Shown here piece by piece: positions 17,637-25,858 of a DNA stretch of 64,000 bases; position 1 is the stretch's first letter; each line of letters starts with the position of its first letter. The position numbers were made by a program, and so were the translations under genes. The notes below the pieces were generated by a model. It had not been told where the DNA came from and ran no database searches. It was given only the letters and a program-made list of their open reading frames with translations. The stretch comes from Pseudohoeflea suaedae. GTDB taxonomy: Bacteria; Pseudomonadota; Alphaproteobacteria; Rhizobiales; Rhizobiaceae. Where the stretch lies: positions 116,001 to 180,000 of the forward strand of contig NZ_SMSI01000003.1 in assembly GCF_004354915.1 (NCBI RefSeq), written 5' to 3'.

Positions 17637-18134
17637 ATGGGATCCTTCATGAAGGTTCATGACATCATTGTTGGCATCGTCATTCTGGCGCTCGGCCTTT
17701 GCGTGGCGACTTACTCAACGACACTCGTCGCGCCGCGCAATCTGAATTACGGGCCGGGGTTCTTTCCGCTGCTGGTTGGATGCGGCTTGGCGCTGGTCGG
17801 ACTGGTGATCTCGCTGCAGGGGCTGCGCAACCTTCGTGTCGAGCCGGTTTTCGTGCTTCCGGAGTGGGCGAGAAGTGCCCAGATGGCGCTCCGCTTCTGG
17901 ATCCTGCCGGGTTCCATTCTTTTTTACGTTTTTGCTGTCGAAGCGCTGGGCTTTCTCGCTACCGCGACGCTCATCCTGACTGCCGCGATGGCGGCTGGCG
18001 GCATTCATCTGTTCAAGGCGTTCGTGGCCGGTCTGTTGGTTGCCGTGGCCACGAATGTCGCATTCGCGTCGCTGCTCCATGTGCCGCTGCCGTGGGGTCC
18101 TCTCACTTCGATCTCCGGATGGCTGATATGGTAA
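17637..18134 (+). CDS. TTT transporter small membrane subunit (TctB family)
   Basis: 165 residues with four to five hydrophobic helices: IIVGIVILALGLCVATYS, FFPLLVGCGLALVGLVISL, LPGSILFYVFAVEALGFLA. The N-terminal helix followed by NYGPGFFPLL is typical of TctB. An ATG 12 bases downstream (MKVHDII) is an alternative start. It assists the TctA permease and overlaps its start. Confidence 0.9.
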   Translation: MGSFMKVHDIIVGIVILALGLCVATYSTTLVAPRNLNYGPGFFPLLVGCGLALVGLVISLQGLRNLRVEPVFVLPEWARSAQMALRFWILPGSILFYVFAVEALGFLATATLILTAAMAAGGIHLFKAFVAGLLVAVATNVAFASLLHVPLPWGPLTSISGWLIW

Positions 18135-19672
18135 GTCCGCTCGCAATTCTCGGCCAGCTTGCCGACCCATACCTGCTGTTGGTGATCTTCGCTTCGGCAT
18201 TCTACGGCCTTTTCATCGGCGCAGTTCCCGGCCTGACCGCATTGATGGCAAGCGCGCTCCTCGTTCCCTTCATTATTTTCATGGAGCCGCTCCCGGCGAT
18301 TGCCTCCATTATCACGGCCTCCGCAATGGCGATTTTCGCCGGAGACATTCCGGGCGCGCTCCTGCGCATGCCGGGGACTCCGGCGTCGGCCGCCTACACA
18401 GACGACGCTCACGCGCTCACGCGCAAGGGCAAGACGGTGGTGGCGCTCGGGGCGGGGCTGTTTGCTTCCGCGGCCGGTGGATTGTTCAGCGCTGTCATCC
18501 TCACGCTGGCGGCGCCGTCACTGGCCCGCATCGCGCTCTCCTTCTCGAGCGTCGAATATTTCTGGCTGGGCGTGCTCGGCTTGTCCTGCGCGACTTTTGT
18601 CGCGGGACCCTCGCTACCCAAGGGGCTTGCCTCCCTCTTCCTCGGGCTGACGCTTGCGACGATCGGCATGGACCCCACTTCCGGCATCCCGCGCTTTACC
18701 TTTGGATCGTCCAACCTAATGGGTGGACTGGGCCTGATCCCGGTGCTGATCGGCCTTTTCGCAATCTCCGAATTGATGAGGAACGCCAATTCCGAGTTTC
18801 ACGGACATGCGGACACGCATCGCATGGGGCCGATTTTTTCCACCATCGGGGCCAGGCTCGTGCCGCATAAAGTCGGCATCCTGCGTGGTGGCCTTATCGG
18901 AACGGTCGTGGGAGCGCTCCCGGGTGCGGGATCCGATATCGCCGCCTGGATTTCCTATGCCATCGCCCGCCGCGGATCGCGCATCGGTCGCAAGGACGAT
19001 GACGATGGCGCGGTTGAGCGCATCATGTCGGCGAGTGCAGCCAACAACGCCTCGCTGGGCGGTGCCTATATTCCGGCGACGGTCTTCGGCATTCCGGGGG
19101 ACGCGATCACGGCCATCGTCATCAGCGTCATGTTCATCAAGGGCATCAATCCGGGGCCGACGCTCTTTCTCAACAATCCGGATGTGATCTACACGATCTT
19201 CGCGATATTTTTCATCGCCAACCTGCTGATGGTTCCGCTCGGCATTCTGTGTATTCGGGCCTTCGGGCTCATCCTGAAACTGCCGACGAGCTATGTGTCG
19301 CCGGTTATCCTCATGTTCTGCATCCTGGGTGCCTTCTCGGTCGAGAACACATTGTTTGCGGTTGGCCTTGTCGCGCTCTTCGGGGTGTTAGGCTATCTCA
19401 TGGAGATCAACCAGATCCCGCTGGCGCCGGCCATTCTCGGTCTCATTCTCGGCCCTCTCATCGAGCAGACCTTCATGACGACGATGCTGAAGTCGCAGGG
19501 CGATCTGTTGATCTTCTTCGACAGACCTATCGGCGGAACGATCGGTGCATTCACCATTCTCGTCTGGCTCGCGGCGATCGGCATCAAGTCCTTCAGCGGT
19601 AACCGTCAGGTGGAACTTACACCACCTCCTACCGATGCTGCAGCGGTTCCTGAGAACCGTCGTGCCAGCTGA
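18119..19672 (+). CDS. TTT transporter large permease (TctA family)
   Basis: 517 residues with about twelve membrane helices. Family segments include FIGAVPGLTALMASALLVPF, MAIFAGDIPGALLRMPGTPA and the second repeat VGALPGAGSDIAAWISYA. It is the channel-forming subunit, likely proton- or sodium-coupled, for a carboxylate. The ATG at 18119 overlaps the tctB reading frame; 18128 is an alternative three codons later. Upstream extension in this frame runs through tctB and is not membrane-like. Confidence 0.93.
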   Translation: MADMVSPLAILGQLADPYLLLVIFASAFYGLFIGAVPGLTALMASALLVPFIIFMEPLPAIASIITASAMAIFAGDIPGALLRMPGTPASAAYTDDAHALTRKGKTVVALGAGLFASAAGGLFSAVILTLAAPSLARIALSFSSVEYFWLGVLGLSCATFVAGPSLPKGLASLFLGLTLATIGMDPTSGIPRFTFGSSNLMGGLGLIPVLIGLFAISELMRNANSEFHGHADTHRMGPIFSTIGARLVPHKVGILRGGLIGTVVGALPGAGSDIAAWISYAIARRGSRIGRKDDDDGAVERIMSASAANNASLGGAYIPATVFGIPGDAITAIVISVMFIKGINPGPTLFLNNPDVIYTIFAIFFIANLLMVPLGILCIRAFGLILKLPTSYVSPVILMFCILGAFSVENTLFAVGLVALFGVLGYLMEINQIPLAPAILGLILGPLIEQTFMTTMLKSQGDLLIFFDRPIGGTIGAFTILVWLAAIGIKSFSGNRQVELTPPPTDAAAVPENRRAS

Positions 19673-19707
19673 CGACGGGCTAGATCCGTGCGCCGTCTTA
19701 ATCGGAA

Positions 19708-19724
19708 TTGGAAATGATTTCCAA
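19708..19724. promoter_or_regulatory. perfect palindrome matching the IclR box, upstream of the second TctC gene
   Basis: TTGGAAATGATTTCCAA: 8-bp arms around one G, perfectly symmetrical. The inner 15 bases fit the published E. coli IclR consensus TGGAAATNATTTCCA. A half-site CTTATTCCGAAAATA at 19729-19743 resembles the left half of the kinase operator. Both lie in the 166-base gap before the second binding-protein gene, so this gene probably has its own regulated promoter. Confidence 0.6.
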
Positions 19725-19838
19725 AAATCTTATTCCGAAAATAGCCTGCGAGCCACTTGCGACGCCGCTTATCCGCAAATAAGGTACTCGTGCACAAAAA
19801 TCACGAACTATCCCGCAATGCGGAACATGGAGGATTTC

Positions 19839-20822
19839 ATGACCATACTCTCGAAACTCGTAACCACCCTGGCGAGCGGTGCCTTCCTCACAGCAGCAGG
19901 CCCGGCCTTCGCTGAATGGCCGGAGCGTCCGGTGACATTGATTGCCGTCGCAGGCGCTGGTGGGGGAAGCGACTACACGATGCGTCTTCTGGCCCGCGAG
20001 ATGGAAGAGGCGACCGGGCAGTCCTTCAACGTGGTCAACCAGGCTCAGGGCGGCGGCATTGTCGGCTACACCACCTACAGCACCTCCGCCCCCGACGGGT
20101 ATACACTCGGCCAGCTTTCTCCCTTCGCCCAGTTCAAGCTTCTCGGGCAGGCGGACTTCACCCGCGACAGCTTCACCCCGATCGCGCAGTTCAATGCCGA
20201 TCCGTCGGCTGTTCACGTCGCCAGTGATTCCGAGCTGAAATCGCTCAATGACATCATCGATGCGCTGAAGGCGGACCCGTCGAGCCTCAAGATTTCCTGC
20301 GGCGGCACCTGCAGCGCGAGCTGGGATATTCCCTTTGTGTCGCTGATGCTCGATGAGGGTATCGATGTCACCAAGCTCAACCTTATTCCTGCTCAGGGAT
20401 CGGCTGCAGGTCTGCAGGAACTTGTCTCGGGCGGCATGGACGTTGTTCTGTGCTCGATCCCCGAGACCGACTCCCTCGCTTCCGCTGGACTGGTCAAGAC
20501 GGTCGGTGTCCTGAGCTCCGAGCGGCTGGAAAAATATCCATACGTGCCGACCGTCAAGGAAAAGACTGGCAAGGATGTTACCGGCGGTACCTGGCGCGGT
20601 CTTGCCGGCCCTGCCGGTATGGACCCCGCGCTGGTCGCCGAGATCGAAGCCGTGGCCAAGGAGGCGTTCAACGCTGAACGCTTCCAGGAAGGCATGAAAG
20701 AGCGGGGCTTCGGCGCCGTATGGCTCGGTACCGCCGAATTCACAGCCTTCACCAAGCAGCATGAAGAACAGACCCAGCGGGTGATGTCCGCCCTCGGCAC
20801 TGCCGAGAAGGCCGCCAACTGA
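19839..20822 (+). CDS. TTT transporter substrate-binding protein (TctC/Bug family), second copy
   Basis: 327 residues with a signal peptide (MTILSKLVTTLASGAFLTAA, cleavage after PAFA). It is a close paralogue of the first TctC in the same locus: EWPERPVTLIAVAGAGGGSD, VVNQAQGGGIVGYTTY and GGTWRGLAGPAGMDPALV line up with it. The chosen ATG has GGAGG five bases upstream; earlier in-frame ATGs at 19818 and 19827 lack this and weaken the signal peptide. It lies after tctA with its own upstream operator and precedes a DapA-family aldolase. It may supply the same permease with a second ligand. Confidence 0.93.
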   Translation: MTILSKLVTTLASGAFLTAAGPAFAEWPERPVTLIAVAGAGGGSDYTMRLLAREMEEATGQSFNVVNQAQGGGIVGYTTYSTSAPDGYTLGQLSPFAQFKLLGQADFTRDSFTPIAQFNADPSAVHVASDSELKSLNDIIDALKADPSSLKISCGGTCSASWDIPFVSLMLDEGIDVTKLNLIPAQGSAAGLQELVSGGMDVVLCSIPETDSLASAGLVKTVGVLSSERLEKYPYVPTVKEKTGKDVTGGTWRGLAGPAGMDPALVAEIEAVAKEAFNAERFQEGMKERGFGAVWLGTAEFTAFTKQHEEQTQRVMSALGTAEKAAN

Positions 20823-20832
20823 TCAAGACATT

Positions 20833-20862
20833 CGTCCCCGCATCCTACCCGGTGCGGGGACG
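20833..20862 (+). terminator. intercistronic hairpin after the second TctC gene
   Basis: CGTCCCCGCA (20833-20842) and TGCGGGGACG (20853-20862) form a perfect 10-bp stem with a ten-base loop and no T-run. It probably stabilises or attenuates the message between receptor and aldolase genes. Confidence 0.5.
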
Positions 20863-20929
20863 CCAGCCTGTACGGCAAAGACCGCCAAGGCACGACGGGC
20901 CAAGCCCAATAGCAACGAAGGAAACTGAA

Positions 20930-21844
20930 ATGTCCCAAACACTCCGAGGTATCATTCCTCCGCTCGTCACGCCCTTCAAGGACGATGAGACCATGGACGA
21001 GGCCGCGCTGCGCGAAAACGTCCGCTTCATGCTGCGCAAGCAGGTACACGGCATCTGCCTCGGTGGCAGCACCGGCGAAGGCCACACGCTTTCCACCGAG
21101 GAACTGGCCCGCTCGATCGAAATCGCCACCGAAGAGGTCGATGGCCGCATTCCAGTCGTGGCAGGCATCATTGCCAACAGCACGCGCGACGCTGCGGAGA
21201 AGGCCAAGGCCGTTGCCAAGTTCAACGTGGCCGCGCTGCAGATCACGCCGGTTCATTACGTTTTCAAGCCGGACGAGGATGCGACCTATGCGCATTTTGA
21301 ACGGCTGACCAAGGAAACCGATATTCCGATCATCATCTACAATGTCGTTCCGTGGAATTATCTCAGCCCGAAGCTCCTGGTGCGTATCATGACCGGTCTG
21401 CCGGGCGTCATCGGCGTCAAGCAGAGTGCGGGCGACCTCAAGCTGATGGCCGACCTGTTGATCTCCGCGCCGAAGGACAAGCTCGTCTTCACCGCCGTCG
21501 ATGCTCTGCTCTATCCGTCCTTCGCGATCGGAGCGCATGGCACGATTGCAGCCAACCCCGCCGCCGTGCCGGGCGTCTGTGTCACGCTTTGGAATGCGGT
21601 GCAGGCCGGTGAACACGCCAAGGCGCAGGAAATTCACAAAGCGCTGCTGCGATTCTGGAATACCATCTTCGCAGACAATCTCCCGGCCAATGTGAAGTAC
21701 TGCCTCGCCAAGCAGGGTGTGGCCAGTGGCCAGCCGCGCATGCCGATGCCGGCCACCTCCGCCGCTCAGGCCGAAGCGATCGACAAGGAACTGGTAAACG
21801 TTCTCAAGTGGGACGAAACCGAAGCTGCCTCCAAGGCCGCCTGA
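20930..21844 (+). CDS. dihydrodipicolinate synthase / N-acetylneuraminate lyase family aldolase
   Basis: 304-residue class I aldolase of the DapA/NAL superfamily. It has GGSTGEGHTLSTEE, the catalytic Tyr in IIIYNVVPWNYLSP, and the Schiff-base Lys in GVIGVKQSAGD. Family members cleave or condense pyruvate-containing sugar acids (2-keto-3-deoxy acids, sialic acid, 5-keto-4-deoxyglucarate). Next to carboxylate receptors, cleavage of an imported keto-deoxy acid is more likely than lysine synthesis. The ATG is preceded by GAAGGAAA; upstream in-frame codons overlap the hairpin and are rejected. Confidence 0.9.
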   Translation: MSQTLRGIIPPLVTPFKDDETMDEAALRENVRFMLRKQVHGICLGGSTGEGHTLSTEELARSIEIATEEVDGRIPVVAGIIANSTRDAAEKAKAVAKFNVAALQITPVHYVFKPDEDATYAHFERLTKETDIPIIIYNVVPWNYLSPKLLVRIMTGLPGVIGVKQSAGDLKLMADLLISAPKDKLVFTAVDALLYPSFAIGAHGTIAANPAAVPGVCVTLWNAVQAGEHAKAQEIHKALLRFWNTIFADNLPANVKYCLAKQGVASGQPRMPMPATSAAQAEAIDKELVNVLKWDETEAASKAA

Positions 21845-21850
21845 TGACAA

Positions 21851-21877
21851 ATGCCGCCGCGCCTGGCGCGGCGGCAT
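21851..21877 (+). terminator. strong hairpin after the DapA-family gene
   Basis: ATGCCGCCGCGCC and GGCGCGGCGGCAT are exact reverse complements separated by one base, seven bases after the aldolase stop. There is no T-run, so intrinsic termination may be incomplete, but the stem is among the most stable in the window and marks the operon end. Confidence 0.55.
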
Positions 21878-21929
21878 CCCGGACCCGGCGTCCATCAGGG
21901 GTTTTCGCCGGTCCGGCAGCACGCCGACG

Positions 21930-22485
21930 AGATCACCTCTGCAAGCTTCCGTCCCGTCCGCTCCCCGCAATCGAGTATTTCCAGAACATTCCCGCCGATG
22001 CTCGCAGCCCTTCAGGTCGTAGCGACAGGGCGGCCGAAGCGTCGATCCAACGGCGCGGTGCAGGAGACGGCGCCGCCGCACCGCTCTCCTCGAGCCAGAC
22101 AACAAGCCCGGGTTGGATCATGGTCCCGTATTCCGGGTCCTGCACGCCGATCATCAGCCCTGATGCTTCGGCGTGATCTTGTCGACCCAGTCCTTGGGCA
22201 ACGGATATACGCCGAGCGAGACATCGGGCTGCCACTCGGAGATCGGAAAGTAAGTGTTTTTCTCCTCGGTCAATCTTTTGGCCACGAGCTTGTCAGAGAT
22301 GCCGAGAGCCTGAAGGCAGCGCTTTGCATGGTTCTCGTGACTGGGCCAGGCGACATAGAACATGCGCCCGTCGTTGCACAGATAGCTGCGGTAGAGGGAA
22401 TCCAGAAGCTCCTGCAGTTCCTCGATCCGGACCGAAACGTAGCAAAGCCTTTCATCACGGCGCTGGCCAGCGGCACCTCGTCATG
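21930..22485 (-). pseudogene. decayed CaiB/BaiF CoA-transferase remnant
   Basis: Two minus-strand frames each hold protein-like sequence of one family but cannot be joined. The upstream piece reads SVRIEELQELLDSLYRS, then NDGRMFYVAWPSHENHAKRC and SEWQPDVSLGVYPLPKDW, and stops at 22154-22156. In a different frame the next piece reads EASGLMIGVQDPEYGTMIQP, then GLVVWLEESG and PRRWIDASAALSL. In large class III CoA-transferases these two stretches are separated by a few dozen residues, so an internal deletion with frameshift is the simplest explanation. The N-terminal and remaining C-terminal parts are missing. No start or complete domain remains; it lies between the aldolase operon and a GMC oxidoreductase. 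Confidence 0.6.
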
Positions 22486-22508
22486 ACGGCGCCCTGGCTC
22501 GCCGGTGG

Positions 22509-24203
22509 TCAGGCGCCGGCGGCTGCGTCCTGAAGAATGAAGGTCGCAGCCTTCTCGGCAATCATCAATGTGGGAGCGTTGGTGTTGCCGCTCGTGATCT
22601 TCGGCATCACGCCGGCGTCGACGACGCGCAGGCCGGAAATGCCCCGCACGCGCAGCCGACTGTCGACGACAGCCATCGGATCGTCGTCCCGCCCCATCTT
22701 CGTGGTGCCGACGGGATGGAAGATCGTGCTGGCGATGTCGCCTGCAAGCCTGGCGAGTTCTTCGTCCGACTGGTACCGGACGCCGGGCTTCCATTCCTCG
22801 GGCTGGTATTTTGCGAGCGCCGGCTGCGAGACGATCTCGCGGACCTGCCGCAGGCTGTCGGCGGCGATCTTCCGGTCTTCCTCGGTGCTCAGATAATTCG
22901 GTGCGATGGCTGGCGCCTCGCCCGCATCGGCCGAGCGGATCCGCACCGAACCGGTGCTGGTCGGGTTGAGGTTGCAGACGCTCGCGGTGAAGGCGGGATC
23001 GCGATGGAGGGGTTCGCCGAACGCGTCGAGACTCAGCGGCTGCACGTGGTATTCGAGATTGGCATGGGACTGGCTGTCGTCCGAGCGGGTGAAGGCGCCG
23101 AGCTGAGACGGCGACATGCTCATCGGGCCGGAGCGGAAAAGCCCGTATTCAAGGCCGATCATCATCTTGCCGAACAGGCTGTTTGCCAGCTTGTTGAGTG
23201 TCTTGACGCCCTTCACCTTGAAGACGGAGCGGATCTGTAGGTGGTCCTGCAGGTTTTCACCCACGCCCGGAATGTCTGCGACGATATCGACCCCCTTTTC
23301 CCTGAGATGTTGGGCGGGGCCTATGCCGGAGAGCTGAAGGATCGCCGGCGAGCCGATGGCTCCGGCTGACAGGATCAATTCCTTGCGGGCCTCGACGTCG
23401 ACGACGCTCCCCGCGCGCCTGACCCTGGCCCCCTTGCACATTCTCGCTCCGTCCGCGCCGGTGGCGATGACAAGCTTTTCGACCTGCGCCTCGGTCCAGA
23501 CGGTGAGGTTTGGCCGCTTCAGAACGGGACGCAGGAATGCCTTCGCCGTATTCCAGCGCCAACCGGCCTTCTGGTTGACTTCGAAATAGCCGACCCCCTC
23601 ATTGTCGCCGGCGTTGAAATCGGCGGTCCTGCGCACACCGGCCTGTACGGCGGCTTCGGCGAAGGCGTCGAGCACGTCCCAACGCAGTCGCTGCTTCTCG
23701 ATGCGCCATTCGCCGCCATGTCCGTGGAGATCCGAGAACCGGCTGTTGTCGCCCGTCTGCGGATCCTCGTCGTCGTCGAGCCGGTAGTGGTCCTCATGGG
23801 CCTTGAAGGCCGGCACCACATTTTCCCAGGACCAGCCGTCGTCTCCGGTCAGCGCGGCCCAGCGATCATAGTCGCGGGCCTGGCCGCGCATGTAGATCAT
23901 TCCATTGATCGAGGAGCAGCCGCCGAGTGTCTTGCCGCGGGGATAGCGCAATTGGCGGCCATTCAGGCCGGCGTCCGGCTCGGTATTGTAAAGCCAGTCC
24001 GTCCGGGGGTTGCCGATGCAGTAGAGATAACCGACCGGCACGTGGATCCAGAGATAATTGTCCTTCTTGCCGGCCTCGAGCAGCAGGACGCGATGTGACG
24101 GATCGCGACTCAACCGGTTGGCAAGAAGGCACCCGGCCGAGCCGCCGCCGATGATGACGTAATCGAAATGGTCGACAGGGTTGAACCCTTCGGTTTTCGC
24201 CAT
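22509..24203 (-). CDS. GMC family FAD-dependent oxidoreductase (choline-dehydrogenase-like), first copy
   Basis: 564 residues. It has the N-terminal ADP-binding motif VIIGGGSAGCLLANRLS, the GMC signature PRGKTLGGCSSINGMIYMRG, and C-terminal active-site pieces TIFHPVGTTKMG (catalytic His) and ITSGNTNAPTLMIAEKA. It oxidises a primary or secondary alcohol using FAD and a respiratory acceptor. No betaine aldehyde dehydrogenase, betI or choline porter is adjacent, so a choline role is not supported. It is divergent from the LysR gene at 24353, which probably controls it. Confidence 0.92.
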   Translation of the reverse strand: MAKTEGFNPVDHFDYVIIGGGSAGCLLANRLSRDPSHRVLLLEAGKKDNYLWIHVPVGYLYCIGNPRTDWLYNTEPDAGLNGRQLRYPRGKTLGGCSSINGMIYMRGQARDYDRWAALTGDDGWSWENVVPAFKAHEDHYRLDDDEDPQTGDNSRFSDLHGHGGEWRIEKQRLRWDVLDAFAEAAVQAGVRRTADFNAGDNEGVGYFEVNQKAGWRWNTAKAFLRPVLKRPNLTVWTEAQVEKLVIATGADGARMCKGARVRRAGSVVDVEARKELILSAGAIGSPAILQLSGIGPAQHLREKGVDIVADIPGVGENLQDHLQIRSVFKVKGVKTLNKLANSLFGKMMIGLEYGLFRSGPMSMSPSQLGAFTRSDDSQSHANLEYHVQPLSLDAFGEPLHRDPAFTASVCNLNPTSTGSVRIRSADAGEAPAIAPNYLSTEEDRKIAADSLRQVREIVSQPALAKYQPEEWKPGVRYQSDEELARLAGDIASTIFHPVGTTKMGRDDDPMAVVDSRLRVRGISGLRVVDAGVMPKITSGNTNAPTLMIAEKAATFILQDAAAGA

Positions 24204-24352
24204 GGCGCGCCTCCTCCCTGATCGGCTGCCTTATAAAACCGGCTAGCCCCGAATTGCCGGATTGGGCCTCGCCACGGTCCATCCGAGTGTAATCGTCGCC
24301 AAAATCGGAAATCAAATGACAAATGGCGCTGTCAATTATAAGTGCTGTTAAT

Positions 24353-25291
24353 ATGATGGACTCGATCGACCTCAAGACCCTGCGCGCGTTCGTCACCGTC
24401 GCGCGGGAGGGCAACGTGACACGGGCGGCAGACAGGCTGCGCCTGACCCAGCCGGCGGTCAGCTTGCAGTTGAGGCGGCTTGCCGCCGACGCCGGCATCG
24501 ACCTGTTCCGGCGGACGGCAAAGGGCATGGAGCTCACCCCGGAGGGAGTGCTGCTTCTCGCCAAAGCTGAACGCGTCTTTGCGGCGCTCACCGATTTCAA
24601 TCAGACAGCCCGCCGCCTGGCGACAGATGTGCGGGGCAAATTGCGCATCGGCACGATCATCGATCCGGAGTTCACCCGGCTCGGCTCGCTTTTGAAGATG
24701 CTGGTGGAAAACGGGCCCGGGATCGAAACGGAGCTGCGTCATGGCATGAGCGGGCAGGTGCCGGAGGGCCTCAAGCGCAACGAGCTGGATATCGGCTTCT
24801 TCCTCGGCGACGTCCGCGACTACGACGCTTCCCCCTTTCAGACCGATCAGGACAGTGAGGACGGTCTCTACCATGTTCTGCGGCTCGCCCCGCTGACCTA
24901 TCGTGTGGTCGCGCCGCCGGAACTTCGTGATGTGGTCAACGACAAGGACTGGAGCGATCTCGCCGAACTGCCATGGATCGGCACGCCGCCCGCCTCGGTT
25001 CACAACCGGCTCCTCAACCGGCTCTTCAACGAGCTCGGGCTGCGCCAGAATATCGTTGCGTCGGTTGATCAGGAGTCTTCGATGCTGGCGATGGTGCGAA
25101 CCGGTCTAGGCCTGAGCCTGTGTCGCGAATCCCTCGCGCTTCATGAGCAGCAGGCAAACGGACTGGCAATCGCCAATGCGGTGAAGGTCTCCACCTCCCT
25201 CAGCCTGATCTGCCTCAAGAGCCGCATCGCCGATCCGGTGATCTCGCTCGCTTTCGAGGCGGCATCGCAAATCTGGGCGCGGACCGGTTAG
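24353..25291 (+). CDS. LysR family transcriptional regulator
   Basis: 312 residues. The N-terminal winged HTH has LKTLRAFVTVAREGNVTRAA and LTQPAVSLQLRRLA. A type 2 periplasmic-binding-fold effector domain follows (KLRIGTIIDPEFTRLGSL and later SMLAMVRTGLGLSLC). It is transcribed away from the GMC gene across a 149-base gap, the usual arrangement for a LysR activator and its target. Two adjacent ATGs (24353 and 24356) and one at 24323 are possible; the later ones give the canonical short N-terminus. Confidence 0.92.
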   Translation: MMDSIDLKTLRAFVTVAREGNVTRAADRLRLTQPAVSLQLRRLAADAGIDLFRRTAKGMELTPEGVLLLAKAERVFAALTDFNQTARRLATDVRGKLRIGTIIDPEFTRLGSLLKMLVENGPGIETELRHGMSGQVPEGLKRNELDIGFFLGDVRDYDASPFQTDQDSEDGLYHVLRLAPLTYRVVAPPELRDVVNDKDWSDLAELPWIGTPPASVHNRLLNRLFNELGLRQNIVASVDQESSMLAMVRTGLGLSLCRESLALHEQQANGLAIANAVKVSTSLSLICLKSRIADPVISLAFEAASQIWARTG

Positions 25292-25505
25292 ACCGGCCGC
25301 CGCAGGAAGTGCCGATGGTTCGAATGTTGTAGAGCCGAAACCCGCGTTGCGAATAATTTCGCGCATCGCTGGGCCGAGTGGCCATCCGTGATGGGAGGTA
25401 AACTGATGGTCTCTATCATGGTTACGCTTGCAATCAGCAGGCTTGGCCATTTTATCGTTCCTCTTCACAAATAACAAAGACAGATTTTAAAAATTAACGA
25501 CGACA

Positions 25506-25679
25506 ATGATAGATTGTCACGAAATAATTCTTCGCACATTCATTGCGGGCATGGCTGCTGGCGGGCTGCTGCTTGCGCGTCTTATCAATCCCCTTTACTA
25601 TCGGTATATTCCTGACTGGAAATATTCCTATGTGGCAGCTTTAATTGTCTTCGTTTTTATCTTTGTGGGCTTTGATTGA
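25506..25679 (+). CDS. possible small two-helix membrane protein
   Basis: 57-residue frame that begins MIDCHEIILRTFIAGMAAGG and continues to a second hydrophobic helix, SYVAALIVFVFIFVGFD. It lies in a 567-base gap of lower GC than its surroundings. There is no clear Shine-Dalgarno site before the ATG. Two well-formed membrane segments joined by a charged loop (YYRYIPDWK) make it more than noise, but codon use is atypical and I do not recognise a family. The rest of this gap holds only a hairpin at 25801. Confidence 0.35.
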   Translation: MIDCHEIILRTFIAGMAAGGLLLARLINPLYYRYIPDWKYSYVAALIVFVFIFVGFD

Positions 25680-25800
25680 TTTGAGTGCGCACTGCAATTG
25701 AAAAGAAGGTGCTTGAGAATTTGCGCGAAATGGCGGCTGCCGGGCAGATTTGATCTGCGCGCCGTGAGGAGAAGCTGTCCGGCCCTGCTTATGCTTCCTG

Positions 25801-25826
25801 CGGCTCTCCGGGAAATCGGAGAGCCG
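25801..25826 (-). terminator. hairpin downstream of the second GMC gene
   Basis: CGGCTCTCC (25801-25809) and GGAGAGCCG (25818-25826) form a perfect 9-bp stem with an eight-base loop, 33 bases beyond the end of the minus-strand GMC gene. No T-run follows on either strand. Confidence 0.5.
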
Positions 25827-25858
25827 TATCTTCATGGGTAACCTCGCCATCGAGGCGG

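Noticed and set aside
22509-24203. Annotation of the first GMC enzyme as choline dehydrogenase (betA)
   Set aside because: No betB, betI, choline porter or other betaine gene is nearby, and the GMC family covers many alcohols; only the family call is supportable.
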